The notes under the pieces: generated by a model
Seen by the model: the letters and a program-made list of their open reading frames with translations, nothing else
The model's database searches: none
Told to the model about the DNA's origin: nothing
Made by a program: the position numbers and the translations under genes
Shown: one piece after another, positions 16,569 to 26,330 of the stretch
How positions within the stretch are numbered: the first letter of the stretch is position 1
Layout of the letters: each line of letters starts with the position of its first letter
Assembly (NCBI RefSeq): GCF_023035875.1
Contig: NZ_CP075397.1
Span: 1-41,322, forward strand
Length of the DNA: 41,322 nt
Origin: Borrelia puertoricensis
Lineage (GTDB): Bacteria > Spirochaetota > Spirochaetia > Borreliales > Borreliaceae
Direction: 5' to 3'

Positions 16569-17513
16569 ATGAAAAGAATTACTTTATGTGCGTTATTGAT
16601 GACTTTATTTTTACTTCTTAGTTGTGGTAGTGGTACTACTAATATGGAAGATCTTAAAACCACATTCTTAAACTCTATTGCTAATTTGGGTAAAGGGTTC
16701 TTAAATGTTTTTACTTCTCTTTCTGATATGGTTTCTGGAGCCTTTGGTATTAAGGCTGACACTAAAAAATCTGATATAGGGGAATACTTTAGTGCTATTG
16801 AAAAAACTATGATATCTGTTAAAGAGAAGTTACAAGCAGAAGTTGAAAAAAATGAAAATTACTCAAAAATTAAATCAGTTGTTGATACGTTTATCACTAA
16901 CACATTAGACAAGATCGCTGAAGGAGCTAAGACAGCTGCTAGTGGGGCTACGGGAGAAGATAAGATTGATGGTGCTCCTACTGCAGGTCAAGATGCTGTA
17001 CCCGCAGACACAGTAAGTGTCAACGTTCTTGTTAAGGGGATTGGACAAATAGTTGGGATCGTTCTAAAAAAATATGAGGGTAAAGCAGATGCTACTAAAA
17101 CTAAATCAGACGAGCAAAAGTCAATTGGTAAGTTGCTTGGTACTAATGCCGCTGATGGAACAAAAGCACATGCTGCTGCAGTTAGTGCTTCTATTGGGGC
17201 CATAACTGGTGCTGACATCTTGCAAGCTATTGCTATCTCTGAGAAAGCTGCTGGTGAACCTACTATTCAGGCAGCAAAGAATACTGCTGAGATTGCTGCT
17301 GCTAAACAATAAGCTACTAAGGAACTTGAAGTAGCTGAGGTACAAAAAGATGCAGTTATTGCTGCAGGAATAGCTTTAAGAGCAATGGCTAAGGGTGGTA
17401 AATTTGCTGCTAAGACCAATGAAGAAAAATCCGCTCATGCAGTTACACAAGAAGATAAGTCTGCAGATTCTACTACCCCTACAGACGCAACAGTTAGTGG
17501 GCCGCAACAATAA
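16569..17513 (+). pseudogene. vlp cassette 2, group B, stop codon and internal deletion
   Basis: Has a slightly altered vmp leader (AAGGAAGCACGTAATA), full signal peptide and lipobox, then group B sequence (GAFGIKADTKKSDIGEYF). TAA at 17310-17312 interrupts the frame, which then continues unchanged to TAA 17511-17513. Near the end the codons between AHAV and TQEDKSADSTTP are missing. In cassette 34097-35119 the equivalent 110 bases lie between two CAGTTA copies (34936 and 35046), so the deletion looks like recombination at that microhomology. The lost part is the conserved TLSTLIIAIRNTVDSG segment. Confidence 0.9.
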
Positions 17514-17529
17514 ATAATTATCAATCAAA

Positions 17530-17633
17530 CATAACTAAATAAAGGCATTTGAGGAAAACTCTTCTTTTTCATGAGAACAGTTTTCCTTTTATTTATGTCT
17601 TGTCCCCTTGAGGTAAAAAGGAGGCACGTGATA
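17530..17633 (+). terminator. vmp terminator plus leader before cassette 3
   Basis: Conserved inter-cassette block. AGGAAAAC (17552-17559) pairs with GTTTTCCT (17580-17587); then comes the leader with ribosome binding site AAGGAGG, the CACGTG hexamer and ATA immediately before the next ATG. Confidence 0.8.
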
Positions 17634-18677
17634 ATGAAAAGAATTACTTTATGTGTGTTATTGATGACTTTATTTTTACTTCTTAGTTGTGGCAGTGGTA
17701 CTACTAGTGCTGAGGATTCTCAGGGTAGATTCTTAAAATCTATTATTAATTTAGGTAATGACTTCTTAAATGTTTTTACTTCCCTTACTGATATGGTTGG
17801 AGGGGTTTTAGGTTTTAATATTAATACTAAAAAGTCTGATGTTGCAGCTTACTTTAAGACCGTTCAGGATACTCTTTCATCTACTAAGATAGCTCTTGAG
17901 AAAATTGTAGGAGACATGAAAGCTGAGAATAATCCTAATGCTGCTACAGCTGATGCTGCAGTAAAAACATTAGTTGATAATACACTTATTAAGATACTTG
18001 AGGGCGCTAAAACCGCTAGTGAGGCTATTAGTTCTGATGCTAGTGACCCAATTGCCAATGTTGCTGCTCAGGGTTCTGCTGGTGTTGCTGGTATCGAAGT
18101 CGATAAACTAGTAAAGGGAATTAAAGATATAGTAGATGTGGTACTTAAAGATAAAGGAAATCCTGAGGCGGGTACTGATAAAAAAGCGGATGATCTTGGA
18201 GCAAGGGTTGCTAATGCTGGAAATGGTGAAGCAGGTAAATTATTTGGTAATGCTGCTATTGCTAATGATCCTAAAAAATCAGCTGCTGATGCCTCTAAAG
18301 CTGTTGGGGCTGTAACTGGGGCTGATATTTTGCAAGCTATGGTTAAAGATGATGGCGATGCTGCTAAGTTAGCTAAAGAAACAAGTGGGAATGCTAATGC
18401 TATACCTAAGGATGCTACTATTGCAGGTGCTGTAGCTTTAAGGGCTATGGCTAAGGGTGGTAAATTTACTAATGGTAATGCTGATGCTAATGATGTTTCT
18501 GATGCAGTGAAAGGTGCAGCAATAAGCGCAGTAACTAAAGCATTGGGTACTTTAACTATTGCTATAAGAAACACTATTGATTTGGGACTTAAGACTGTTA
18601 AAGATGTTATAAAATTTAATTCTAATGATACCCCTGTAACTAATGATAATACAACCTCTGAAGCTAAGAAGAACTAG
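17634..18677 (+). CDS. vlp: Variable large protein (Vlp), group A, complete
   Basis: A complete 347-residue Vlp lipoprotein gene. Signal peptide [19 protein letters not shown] with lipobox LLSC, then group A body: [37 protein letters not shown], a variable alanine/lysine-rich centre, and conserved blocks [25 protein letters not shown] and [14 protein letters not shown]. When expressed, Vlps coat the cell surface. Here it has only the shared leader and no obvious promoter of its own, being directly behind a terminator, so it is probably a silent donor. An in-frame ATG at 17571 lies in the terminator hairpin and is not a credible start. Confidence 0.95.
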   Translation: MKRITLCVLLMTLFLLLSCGSGTTSAEDSQGRFLKSIINLGNDFLNVFTSLTDMVGGVLGFNINTKKSDVAAYFKTVQDTLSSTKIALEKIVGDMKAENNPNAATADAAVKTLVDNTLIKILEGAKTASEAISSDASDPIANVAAQGSAGVAGIEVDKLVKGIKDIVDVVLKDKGNPEAGTDKKADDLGARVANAGNGEAGKLFGNAAIANDPKKSAADASKAVGAVTGADILQAMVKDDGDAAKLAKETSGNANAIPKDATIAGAVALRAMAKGGKFTNGNADANDVSDAVKGAAISAVTKALGTLTIAIRNTIDLGLKTVKDVIKFNSNDTPVTNDNTTSEAKKN

Positions 18678-18720
18678 TTAGAATTTAATAACAATATACA
18701 TAACTAAATAAAGTCATTTG

Positions 18721-18801
18721 AGGAAAACTTTTTTTTTCATAAGAACTGTTTTCCTTTTAGTTGTATCTTGCCCTCCTGAGGTAATAAGGAGGCACGTGAT
18801 A
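18721..18801 (+). terminator. vmp terminator plus leader before vsp 1
   Basis: AGGAAAAC (18721-18728) and GTTTTCCT (18748-18755), followed by the AAGGAGGCACGTGATA leader. The same block that separates vlp genes also precedes this vsp. Confidence 0.8.
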
Positions 18802-19416
18802 ATGAAAAGAATTACTTTATGTGCGTTATTTTTGACTTTATTTTTACTCTTATCTTGTAATACTTCAGGAAAAAATCTTAAAGAGGATGAAGTGGCTAAG
18901 CTTGATGGTACTGTCCTTGATTTAAAGTCAGTAAGTAAGAACATCACCAATGCTGTTGCTTTTGCTAAGAGTGTTAAAGAAGTTCATACTTTAGTTAAGT
19001 CCATTGACGAGCTCGCTAAAGCTATTGGTAAGAAAATTAAAGCTGATGGAACAGATGTAGAGGATGATGCAGGTAAAAATAGTTCATTAGTTGCAGGGGT
19101 ACGTAGTATAATGTTAGCTTTAACTCCTAAATTGGGAACATTAGAGGTAATAGATGGAATTTCTGATAAACTGAAAACAGAAATTGATGCGGTTAAGAAT
19201 AAAAGTAAATCATTTGTGGATAAATTGAAAGATACTTCTTCTGATGATGATGCGAAAAAAGCTATAGATAGGATTGGCAAAAAAGATGGTGATAAGGGAG
19301 TTGCAGAACTTGTTGCATTAAACACAGCAATTGATACTTTGTTAAAGCATGCTGAAGATGCTGTAACAGCTGCAATTAAGGAGCTTACAACTTCTACTAA
19401 ACCTTCTAATACCTAA
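18802..19416 (+). CDS. vsp: Variable small protein (Vsp) 1, complete
   Basis: A 204-residue Vsp, the small helical-bundle surface lipoprotein family related to OspC. The signal peptide is the same as in the vlp genes ([19 protein letters not shown]). The mature protein has the Vsp landmarks LDGTVLDLKSVSKNITNAVA, VKEVHTLVKSIDELAKAIGK and ALNTAIDTLLKHAEDAV. The gene is intact but has no evident promoter; probably archival. Followed by its own terminator type and a 5'-truncated group C vlp, the same order as at 32074. Confidence 0.95.
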   Translation: MKRITLCALFLTLFLLLSCNTSGKNLKEDEVAKLDGTVLDLKSVSKNITNAVAFAKSVKEVHTLVKSIDELAKAIGKKIKADGTDVEDDAGKNSSLVAGVRSIMLALTPKLGTLEVIDGISDKLKTEIDAVKNKSKSFVDKLKDTSSDDDAKKAIDRIGKKDGDKGVAELVALNTAIDTLLKHAEDAVTAAIKELTTSTKPSNT

Positions 19417-19486
19417 GAGATATCTTATTATAAGATTAGTTTTTAATTCATGGTTATTTTCTTATAAAATAAAGTCTATAAATAAT

Positions 19487-19517
19487 AAGCTAGGAGTATT
19501 CTTCTCTTAGCTTTTTT
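19487..19517 (+). terminator. vsp-type terminator 1
   Basis: AAGCTAGGAG (19487-19496) pairs with CTCTTAGCTT (19504-19513), one G-U pair, followed by a T-run. A second copy follows the other vsp at 32808. Confidence 0.8.
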
Positions 19518-19660
19518 TGTTCTTTTATTTCTTTCTTTACTTCCTTTACTACTGTGTCATACTTCTTTAGATTCTTTTGATTACTTTTTTCTTTTGGTCC
19601 TTATATTTATTCATTGGTTTTATCTTTTTTTATCTATGAATGATAACTTAGATTGCTTAC

Positions 19661-20693
19661 TTTTACTTCTTAGCTGTGGCAGTGGACAACAATCACTTGA
19701 TTCTGCTAATGGTGGCGGGGCAGCTACAGGAGGGAGCAGTTTAAGTTCAGTTTTAATTGATGTAGGTAGAAGTGCTGAGAATGCTTTTTATTCATTTTTA
19801 GATTTACTTTCCGGTACATTAGGATTAAGAGTAACTAAAGATACAAAGAAGAGTGATGTAGGAGGTTATTTAGTAGCCTAGGTGATAAGCTTGGAGAAGC
19901 ATCAGATGAATTAGAAAAGGTAGCAAAAAAGTCAGAAGGAGAAGGAGCTAAAGATGGACCAATAGCCGTAGCAATTAGAAGTGCAGTTGATACTGCTAAG
20001 ACTACTTTAAACACATTGAAAACACATCTAGAGTCTTTAGGAACAGTAGGTGATGCAAATGTTGCTGCTGGGCAAGGCACAACACCAGCTGATGTTGAAT
20101 TAAAGAAAGCCCTTAAGGCTTTGCAGGAGATAGTAAAAGTAGCAAAGGAAAAAGGTGTTGTAAAGCCAGAAGCAGGAGACACAGCAGTAAAGGTTGGTGG
20201 TAATGGGACAGATAATAAGGATGGTGCTAAAATATTGGCTACAAGTGGTGGTAATCTAGCAGCAATTGATGCAGCTAAGGCAGCAGCAATATTGGCAAGT
20301 GTAAGTGGAGAAGAAATGCTAGACTTGATAGTTAAGTCAACAGAAGGTGATGCGGTAGCAGGAGTGTTAAGTAATGCAGATGTCAACACAAGTGCGTTAA
20401 AGTTTGCAAAAGGAGGAACAAATAATCATGTATCAAATGCAAATACTCCAAAAGCAGCAGTAGCAGGAGGAATAGCACTACGTTCATTAGTTAAGGCAGG
20501 TAAATTAGCATCAGGTGCAGATGATAATGCTACAGGGGGAGGAAAAGAAGTACAAGGTGTAGGGGTAAGTGCAGTAAATAAATTATTAGTAGCAGTAGAG
20601 GATATAATTAAAAAGACAGTAAAGAATGTTCTTGAAGAAGCAAAAACAAAAATAGATAAAGCAAGAGCTCCAAAAACAGCAGGTCAAAAGTAA
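19661..20693 (+). pseudogene. vlp cassette 4, group C, 5'-truncated and frameshifted
   Basis: Homology to group C begins within the signal peptide at [15 protein letters not shown]; the leader and first ten codons are absent. The body is typical (LIDVGRSAENAFYSFLDLLS, TLGLRVTKDTKKSDVGGY). Near 19868 one T is missing from a TTTT run compared with the copy at 32978 (TTATTT versus TTATTTT), shifting the frame; the rest reads on to TAA 20691-20693 with the group C end GVSAVNKLLVAVEDIIKKTV. The 3' part differs from other group C copies, giving it donor value. Confidence 0.88.
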
Positions 20694-20731
20694 GATAGAT
20701 AGTTAGAATTAAATTATTAAGTAATTAGGGT

Positions 20732-20775
20732 AGAAGTCAATCTTAGAGATATGTCTAGGTTGTCTTCTTTTTTTC
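20732..20775 (+). terminator. Group C-type terminator 1
   Basis: AGAAGTCAATCTTAGA (20732-20747) pairs imperfectly with TCTAGGTTGTCTTCT (20754-20768), then a T-run. This type follows every group C vlp. Confidence 0.7.
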
Positions 20776-20782
20776 GTTGTAA

Positions 20783-21741
20783 GTGACTTTATTTTTAATA
20801 ATAGGATCTAATAATGGAGAAGTAGGCGAAGATCCCCCCAAAAGGTATTCTTAACTTCTATTGCTAATTTGGGTAAAGGGTTCTTAGATGTTTTTACTTC
20901 TCTTTCTGATATGGTTGCTGAGGCTTTTGGTATTAAGGCTGACACTAAGAAATCTGACATAGGGAAATATTTTTCTGATATTGAAAAAACTATGAAAACA
21001 GTTAAAGAGAAGTTACAAGATCAAGTTGAAAAGAATGGTAATTATGTAAAAATAAAGGAAGTTGTTGATACGTTTATTACAGGCACATTAGACAAGATTG
21101 CTGATGGGACAAAGGAAGCTGCTAAAGGGGCTGAAGGTAGTGATGCTATTGGTGGTGTTCTTACTGCAGGTCAAGATGCTGCATCAGCAGATGCTACAAG
21201 TGTAAATGCACTTGTTAGAGGAATTGGTGAAATAGTAGGAGTGGTTTTAAAAAAGGGTGAAGGAGATGCAGGCGCTACTAAAACCGCTGAGGAACAGCAA
21301 AAATCAATTGGTAAATTGCTTGGTGAGAAAAACAATGATGGGACAGAAGCACATGCTGCTGCAGCTAGTGCTTCTATTGGAGCTGTAACTGGGGCTGACA
21401 TCTTAAAAGCTATTGCTAAATCTGGGGATGTTGCTGGTGAGATTGAAATTGAAAATGCAAAGAATGCAGCAGAAATTGCTGCTGGCATTGCACTGAGGGC
21501 AATGGCAAAGAATGGTAAGTTTGCTTCTAAAACTGGTGAAGCAAAATCTGCTAATGCAGTTAATGGTGTTGCTGCTAGTGCTGTTGGTAAAACTTTAAGT
21601 ACTCTAATAATAGCAATAAGGAATACTGTTGATAGTGGGTTAAAGATAATCAGTGATGCACTAGCAGCTGTTAAACAAGAAGATAAGTCTGCAGATTCTA
21701 CTACACCTGCAGACGCAATATCTAGTGGACAGCAACAATAA
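20783..21741 (+). pseudogene. vlp cassette 5, group B, 5' end decayed
   Basis: The signal peptide is only a ghost (GTGACTTTATTTTTA near 20783, then GGATCTAATAATGGAGAAG). Clean group B homology starts near 20847 and stays open from 20869 to TAA 21739-21741: [82 protein letters not shown]. There is no start region or ribosome binding site, so this is a donor cassette. It directly follows a group C gene, as does the similar cassette at 34097. Confidence 0.85.
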
Positions 21742-21756
21742 ATAATTATTAATAAA

Positions 21757-21861
21757 CATAACTAAATAAAGTCATTTTAGGAAAACCCTTCTCTTTTTAT
21801 GAGAACCGTTTTCCTTTTAGTTATATTTGTCCTTCCCTGAGAAAAAAGGAGGCACGTAATA
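21757..21861 (+). terminator. vmp terminator plus leader before cassette 6
   Basis: AGGAAAAC (21779-21786) and GTTTTCCT (21808-21815); the leader reads AAGGAGGCACGTAATA. Confidence 0.8.
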
Positions 21862-22911
21862 ATGAAAAGAATTACTTTATGTGCGTTATTGATGACTTTA
21901 TTTTTACTTCTTAGTTGTGGCAGTGGTACTACTAGTGCTGAGGATTCTCAGAGTAGATTCTTAAAGTCAGTTATTGGTTTAGGTAATGACTTCTTAAGTG
22001 TTTTCACTTCCCTTTCTGATATGGTTGGAGGGGTTTTAGGTTTTAATACTACTACTAAAAAATCTGATGTCGGGAACTACTTTAAGACCATGCATGATAC
22101 TCTTTCATCTACTAAGACATCCCTTGAGAAAATTGTTGCTGATATGAAATCTGAGAATAATCCTAATGCTGCTACAACTGAGACTGCCGTTGACAAACTA
22201 GTTAGTGAAACACTTGATAAGATAATCCAGGGCTCTAAAACTGTTAGTGAGGCCATTGGAGATGCTAGTGACCTGCTTGCTAATGTTGCTGATCAGAATG
22301 CAGGTGCTGCTGGTACTGAAGTCGATAAATTAGTACAGGGTATTAAATCACTTGTAGATGTGGTACTTAAAGAGAAAGATAATCCTGAGGCGGGGGATGA
22401 TAAAAAGGCTGATGATGGTAATACTGCAAGAAATAATAATGCTGCTGCTGATGGTGAAGCAGGGAAATTATTTGCTTCTGATAATGCAGGAGATGCTGCT
22501 AATGCAAAAAAATCAGCGACTGATGCTACTAAGGCAGTAGGAGCAGTAACTGGTGCTGACATTTTAAAAGCCATGATTAAGGATAATGGTGATACTGTTA
22601 AATTAGCTAAAGAAACAACTGGAAGTGTTACTGTTGCTCCTAAGGATGCTACTATTGCAGGAGGTCTTGCACTGCGAGCAATGGCTAAGAATGGTAAATT
22701 TGCTGGTCCTAGTAATAATGCTAGTGTTGAGGCAAAGAAAACAGTAATGGGTGCAGTAACAAGTTCAGTTACTAAGGTATTGGGTACTTTAACTATTGCT
22801 ATAAGAAATACTATTGATGTGGGTCTTAAGACTGTTAAAGATGCTATGAAATTTAATCCTGATTCTACTCCTGTAACTACTGATAAGCAAATCTCTGAAA
22901 ATAAGAGTTAA
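21862..22911 (+). CDS. vlp: Variable large protein (Vlp), group A, complete
   Basis: A 349-residue intact group A Vlp: common signal peptide, [40 protein letters not shown], then [20 protein letters not shown], a variable centre, [25 protein letters not shown] and [16 protein letters not shown]. It shares the variable-region pattern [16 protein letters not shown] with the gene at 28596 but not with that at 17634, showing two lineages within group A. Followed by a vmp terminator (22956-22990) and then by the bdr insertion. Silent donor unless moved to an expression site. Confidence 0.95.
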   Translation: MKRITLCALLMTLFLLLSCGSGTTSAEDSQSRFLKSVIGLGNDFLSVFTSLSDMVGGVLGFNTTTKKSDVGNYFKTMHDTLSSTKTSLEKIVADMKSENNPNAATTETAVDKLVSETLDKIIQGSKTVSEAIGDASDLLANVADQNAGAAGTEVDKLVQGIKSLVDVVLKEKDNPEAGDDKKADDGNTARNNNAAADGEAGKLFASDNAGDAANAKKSATDATKAVGAVTGADILKAMIKDNGDTVKLAKETTGSVTVAPKDATIAGGLALRAMAKNGKFAGPSNNASVEAKKTVMGAVTSSVTKVLGTLTIAIRNTIDVGLKTVKDAMKFNPDSTPVTTDKQISENKS

Positions 22912-22955
22912 TAATCAGAATTAATAACAAATACATAACTAAATAAAGTCATTTG

Positions 22956-22990
22956 AGGAAAATAAATCTCATAAAGAGAAGAGTTTTCCT
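22956..22990 (+). terminator. vmp-type terminator after cassette 6
   Basis: AGGAAAA (22956-22962) and TTTTCCT (22984-22990) plus a T-run. The leader that normally follows is missing; instead the sequence continues as the left flank of the bdr block (match to 12659-12760). Confidence 0.75.
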
Positions 22991-23109
22991 TTTTTACTGT
23001 ATGTAATAATACTCAGGTCTAAATAGTATTGATAGCTATTCTTTAACAACAGATTGATGGTAAGATTTCATTTCAGTTTTTTGATAAACTAAAGAAAATA
23101 GACCAAACA

Positions 23110-23169
23110 CTTTATGTTATAGTTAGGTATCCTCTTAAACCATATTTTACTAAAATAAGGTTCCTATAA
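23110..23169 (+). pseudogene. Scar of the terminase large-subunit 3' end
   Basis: The last 13 or so codons before TAA 23167-23169 match the end of the terminase gene at 15550-15592, with TATTTTACTAAAATAAGG and TTCCTATAA preserved. The remainder of the terminase, its small subunit and mlp are absent. The scar precedes bdr copy 2 at the same distance as the real gene precedes copy 1. Confidence 0.85.
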
Positions 23170-23209
23170 CACTTAAAATATTATATAATAGTTATATAAG
23201 GAGATTTTT

Positions 23210-23806
23210 ATGGGACTTGCTCAACCTGTTATTACTCAACAAATGGTCATAGCAGAACTGACTAGAGCTGGTATTAATAGAGATATTGCTATCGATTTAT
23301 CTTACAGATATTATAAAAATGAGCTTACGCACAAGGATATTGAGTATTTAGAGACTACTTTTAACCTTAAGCTTGAAAAAGTTGAAGCACTATTACAAGC
23401 TGAAATTCAAGGGATTGAGACAACTTTAAAATCTGACATTAAAGACCTTGATACCAAAATAGATTATGTTAGAAGTGAATTAAAATCTGATATTAGAGAT
23501 CTGGATAATAAGGTTGATACAGTCAGAAATGAATTAAAATCTGATATTAAAGACCTTGATAATAAGATAGATACTGTTGAGAATAATCTTAACATCAAGA
23601 TTGATACTAAATTCAATGAGCTTGATAATAAGATTGATAACGTTAGAAGTGAATTGAAATCTGATATTAAAGACTTGGATAATAAAATTGATGTTAACAA
23701 AATGGAACTTAAGAGTACATTAAGACTTCATGGTTGGATGTTTGGAACAATTATTACCCTTAATATAGGAATATTCTTAGCATTGATGTCATTATTAGTA
23801 AAGTAA
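23210..23806 (+). CDS. bdr: Bdr protein, copy 2
   Basis: A 198-residue Bdr with the same N-terminus (MGLAQPVITQQMVIAELTRA) and C-terminal membrane anchor (WMFGTIITLNIGIFLALMSL) as copy 1, but fewer repeat units in the centre (DIKDLDNKIDTVENNL and similar, 23430-23700). AAGGAG precedes ATG 23210. Both flanks match those of copy 1, so the two arose by segmental duplication. It stands between two vlp cassettes and is transcribed in the same direction. Confidence 0.95.
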   Translation: MGLAQPVITQQMVIAELTRAGINRDIAIDLSYRYYKNELTHKDIEYLETTFNLKLEKVEALLQAEIQGIETTLKSDIKDLDTKIDYVRSELKSDIRDLDNKVDTVRNELKSDIKDLDNKIDTVENNLNIKIDTKFNELDNKIDNVRSELKSDIKDLDNKIDVNKMELKSTLRLHGWMFGTIITLNIGIFLALMSLLVK

Positions 23807-24012
23807 ATTTATTTAATCAGACTTTATTTAATTGATTTGCTGTCAATTATTTTTTTTACAAAATTATTTAATTTTGTTAGAAACAATTAGTAGGTTAGTT
23901 GTTATATCATGTCCAATCTTTGAAATGTTACAGTATCTATGTTCTTAGTTTTTATGTTTATTAAAATTTGTTAACTATTTTGCCCCCTGAGGTAATAAGG
24001 AGGCACGTGATA

Positions 24013-25080
24013 ATGAAAAGAATTACTTTATGTGCGTTATTAATGACTTTATTTTTACTTCTTAGTTGTGGCAGTGGCAGTGCTAGTGCTGAGGATCCTA
24101 AAACCACTTTCTTAGATTCATTAGTTAAGATAGGTCAAGGATTTCAAGAGGTTTTTGGTATTTTTGGTAATGCTATTGGTGATGCTTTTGGACTTACAGC
24201 AGTTAAATCGGGTGACCAGAGAAGTAAAGTTGGTGAACACTTTAAGACTATAGGTGATGGACTTTCAACTACTAAGGAGAAGTTAAAAGAGCTATCAGGT
24301 GAAATATCTGAAGCAAACAATGCTAATAGCAGCACAATTGAATCTGTTAAGAGTGCAATTGTCAGTGCTAGTGATGTCTTTGAAAGACTAATTACTGCTC
24401 TAACTACGCTTGCTGATACTGCTAAAGAGGCTGGTAATACTGATATTGGTGATGCTGCTAATAATGCTGCTGCAGTTGCTGCTGATAAGACTAGTGTTGA
24501 AGCTATTATTGCAGGGGTTAAAGATATTATTGGCGCAGCAGAGAAATCTGGAATAGAAATTAAATCTGGAAACGCTGGTAATGCAGTAAATGCTGCTGCT
24601 GCTAGTGCTCCTTCTGCAATTGGGAGTAATAATGCAGGTCAGGGCGCTGGTGATAAATTAGCAGCTGAAGTTGCTAAAGCTGATCCATGGGCTATGATTG
24701 ATAAGATTAAAAATTCTACAACTAATACCGCTGTTCTTGCTGGTAACGATAAAGACGCTGGAACATTAGCTACTGGTACTAATGCTAATGATGCTAATGG
24801 AGCTGGAGCAAAGACTAATGCAGACTTAGCTGCAGCTGTTGCTCTTAAGGCTATGACTAAGGGTGGTAAGTTTAGTGCTACTGTTGCAGATACTGATGCA
24901 GTTAAAGCGGCTGCTGTAACTGCTGTAAATAAAGTATTAGGAATACTCGATATAATAATTAAGAAAACAGTAGCAAGCGAATTAGATAAAGTAGGAAAAG
25001 CTGTTAAGGGAATACAGTACTCTGAGACTACTACTCAATCAACTGAAGCTAGTTCTACTCAACATACTGCTACTAAATAA
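24013..25080 (+). CDS. vlp: Variable large protein (Vlp), group D, complete
   Basis: The only complete group D gene, 355 residues. Common leader and signal peptide, then DPKTTFLDSLVKIGQGFQEV, FGNAIGDAFGLTAVKSGD, VGEHFKTIGDGLSTTKEKL, a long variable Ala-rich centre, [31 protein letters not shown] and [16 protein letters not shown]. The other two group D cassettes (27485, 30915) lack the signal region. It is the first vlp after the bdr block, whose right flank runs directly into the vmp leader. Confidence 0.95.
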   Translation: MKRITLCALLMTLFLLLSCGSGSASAEDPKTTFLDSLVKIGQGFQEVFGIFGNAIGDAFGLTAVKSGDQRSKVGEHFKTIGDGLSTTKEKLKELSGEISEANNANSSTIESVKSAIVSASDVFERLITALTTLADTAKEAGNTDIGDAANNAAAVAADKTSVEAIIAGVKDIIGAAEKSGIEIKSGNAGNAVNAAAASAPSAIGSNNAGQGAGDKLAAEVAKADPWAMIDKIKNSTTNTAVLAGNDKDAGTLATGTNANDANGAGAKTNADLAAAVALKAMTKGGKFSATVADTDAVKAAAVTAVNKVLGILDIIIKKTVASELDKVGKAVKGIQYSETTTQSTEASSTQHTATK

Positions 25081-25099
25081 ATTGTCTATTAAATAATCT

Positions 25100-25200
25100 A
25101 AATAAAGTCATTTGAGGAAAACTATTTCTCTATTCATGAGATTCGTTTTCCTTTTGTTTTTTATCTGGCCCTTCCCTGAAAAAAAAGGAGGCACGTGATA
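25100..25200 (+). terminator. vmp terminator plus leader before cassette 8
   Basis: AGGAAAAC (25115-25122) and GTTTTCCT (25145-25152), then the AAGGAGGCACGTGATA leader. Confidence 0.8.
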
Positions 25201-26241
25201 ATGAAAAGAATTACTTTATGTGCGTTATTAATAACTTTATTTTTACTTCTTAGCTGTGGCAGTGGTACTACTAGTGCTGAGGATCCTAAAACCACATTCT
25301 TAAACTCTATTGCTAATTTAGGTAAGGGGTTCTTAGATGTTTTTACTTCTCTTTCTGATATGGTTTCTGGAGCCTTTGGTATTAAAGCAGAAACAAAGAA
25401 AAGCGATGTAGGGAAATACTTTTCTGATATTGAAAAAACTATGACATCTGTTAAAGAGAAGTTAAATACTGTAGTTACAGAGCATGGTAATTATCCAAAA
25501 GTGAAGGAAGTTGTTGATAAGTTTATCACTAACACATTAGATAAAATTGCTGAAGGGGCTAAGACCGCTGCTAGTGGGGCTACAAGTAGTGATGCTATTG
25601 GTAATGCTACTGCAGATCAGGAGGCTGTAGCAGCAGATGCAGCAAGTGTAAATGCACTAGTTAAAGGAATTAAAACCATTGTTGGTGTGGTTTTAAAGGA
25701 TAAGGGAAGTGCAGATGCTACTAAGACTGGAGATGATGGTGAGAATAAAAAGGATATAGGTAAATTGTTTAGTGATACTAAAGCTGATGCTAAGGAAGAA
25801 AATATTGCAAAGGCAGCAGCAAGTATTGGAGCAGTAAGTGGAGCAGATGTCTTGCAAGCTATTGCTAAGTCTGGAGATGCTAATAATAATGTTGAGATTA
25901 ATAATGCAAAGGATGCCGCTGAGCTTGCTGTTGCTAAAAAGGATAGTGCTACTAAAGAGACTAAACAAAAGGATGCAGTAATAGCAGCAGGAATAGCACT
26001 ACGGGCAATGGCTAAGGATGGTAAATTAGCTGCTCATAATGATGCTAAACATGCCCATGCAGTTAATGGAGCAGCGGCAAGTGCTGTTGGTAAGACTTTA
26101 AGTACTCTTATTATTGCAATAAGAAATACTGTTGACTCTGGATTAAAGACAATTAGCGAAGCACTAGCTGCCGTTAAACAAGAAGATAAATCTGCAGATT
26201 CTACTACACCTTTAGATGTAACTAGTGGCAATAATAAATAA
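25201..26241 (+). CDS. vlp: Variable large protein (Vlp), group B, complete
   Basis: The only complete group B gene, 346 residues. After the common signal peptide: [56 protein letters not shown], the variable region 170-235, ALRAMAKDGKL and TLSTLIIAIRNTVDSGLKTI, ending QEDKSADSTTPLDVTSG. It is the best reference for judging the broken group B cassettes at 16569, 20783 and 34097 and the relic at 310-540. Confidence 0.95.
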   Translation: MKRITLCALLITLFLLLSCGSGTTSAEDPKTTFLNSIANLGKGFLDVFTSLSDMVSGAFGIKAETKKSDVGKYFSDIEKTMTSVKEKLNTVVTEHGNYPKVKEVVDKFITNTLDKIAEGAKTAASGATSSDAIGNATADQEAVAADAASVNALVKGIKTIVGVVLKDKGSADATKTGDDGENKKDIGKLFSDTKADAKEENIAKAAASIGAVSGADVLQAIAKSGDANNNVEINNAKDAAELAVAKKDSATKETKQKDAVIAAGIALRAMAKDGKLAAHNDAKHAHAVNGAAASAVGKTLSTLIIAIRNTVDSGLKTISEALAAVKQEDKSADSTTPLDVTSGNNK

Positions 26242-26257
26242 TTATTAATAACAAATA

Positions 26258-26320
26258 CATAACTAAATAAAGTCATTTGAGGAAAACTTTTCTTTTCATA
26301 AGAATGTTTTCCTTTTATTT
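26258..26320 (+). terminator. vmp-type terminator after cassette 8
   Basis: AGGAAAAC (26280-26287) and GTTTTCCT (26306-26313). The block then breaks off and joins the next cassette inside the signal-peptide codons, so the leader and ribosome binding site are missing. Confidence 0.75.
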
Positions 26321-26330
26321 ATATTAATTA

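Noticed and set aside
17571..17633. In-frame extension MRTVFLL...RRHVI upstream of several vmp start codons
   Set aside because: The ATG lies inside the terminator hairpin without a ribosome binding site, while AAGGAGG directly precedes the conserved MKRITLC start. The extension is open only because the leader has no stop.
18068..18574. Long minus-strand open frames opposite vlp genes (this one 168 codons; others at 29027, 30974, 34484)
   Set aside because: The GCT/GCA/GAT-rich codons of vlp genes leave few stops on the other strand; the products are repetitive, lack binding sites and recur wherever a vlp is present.
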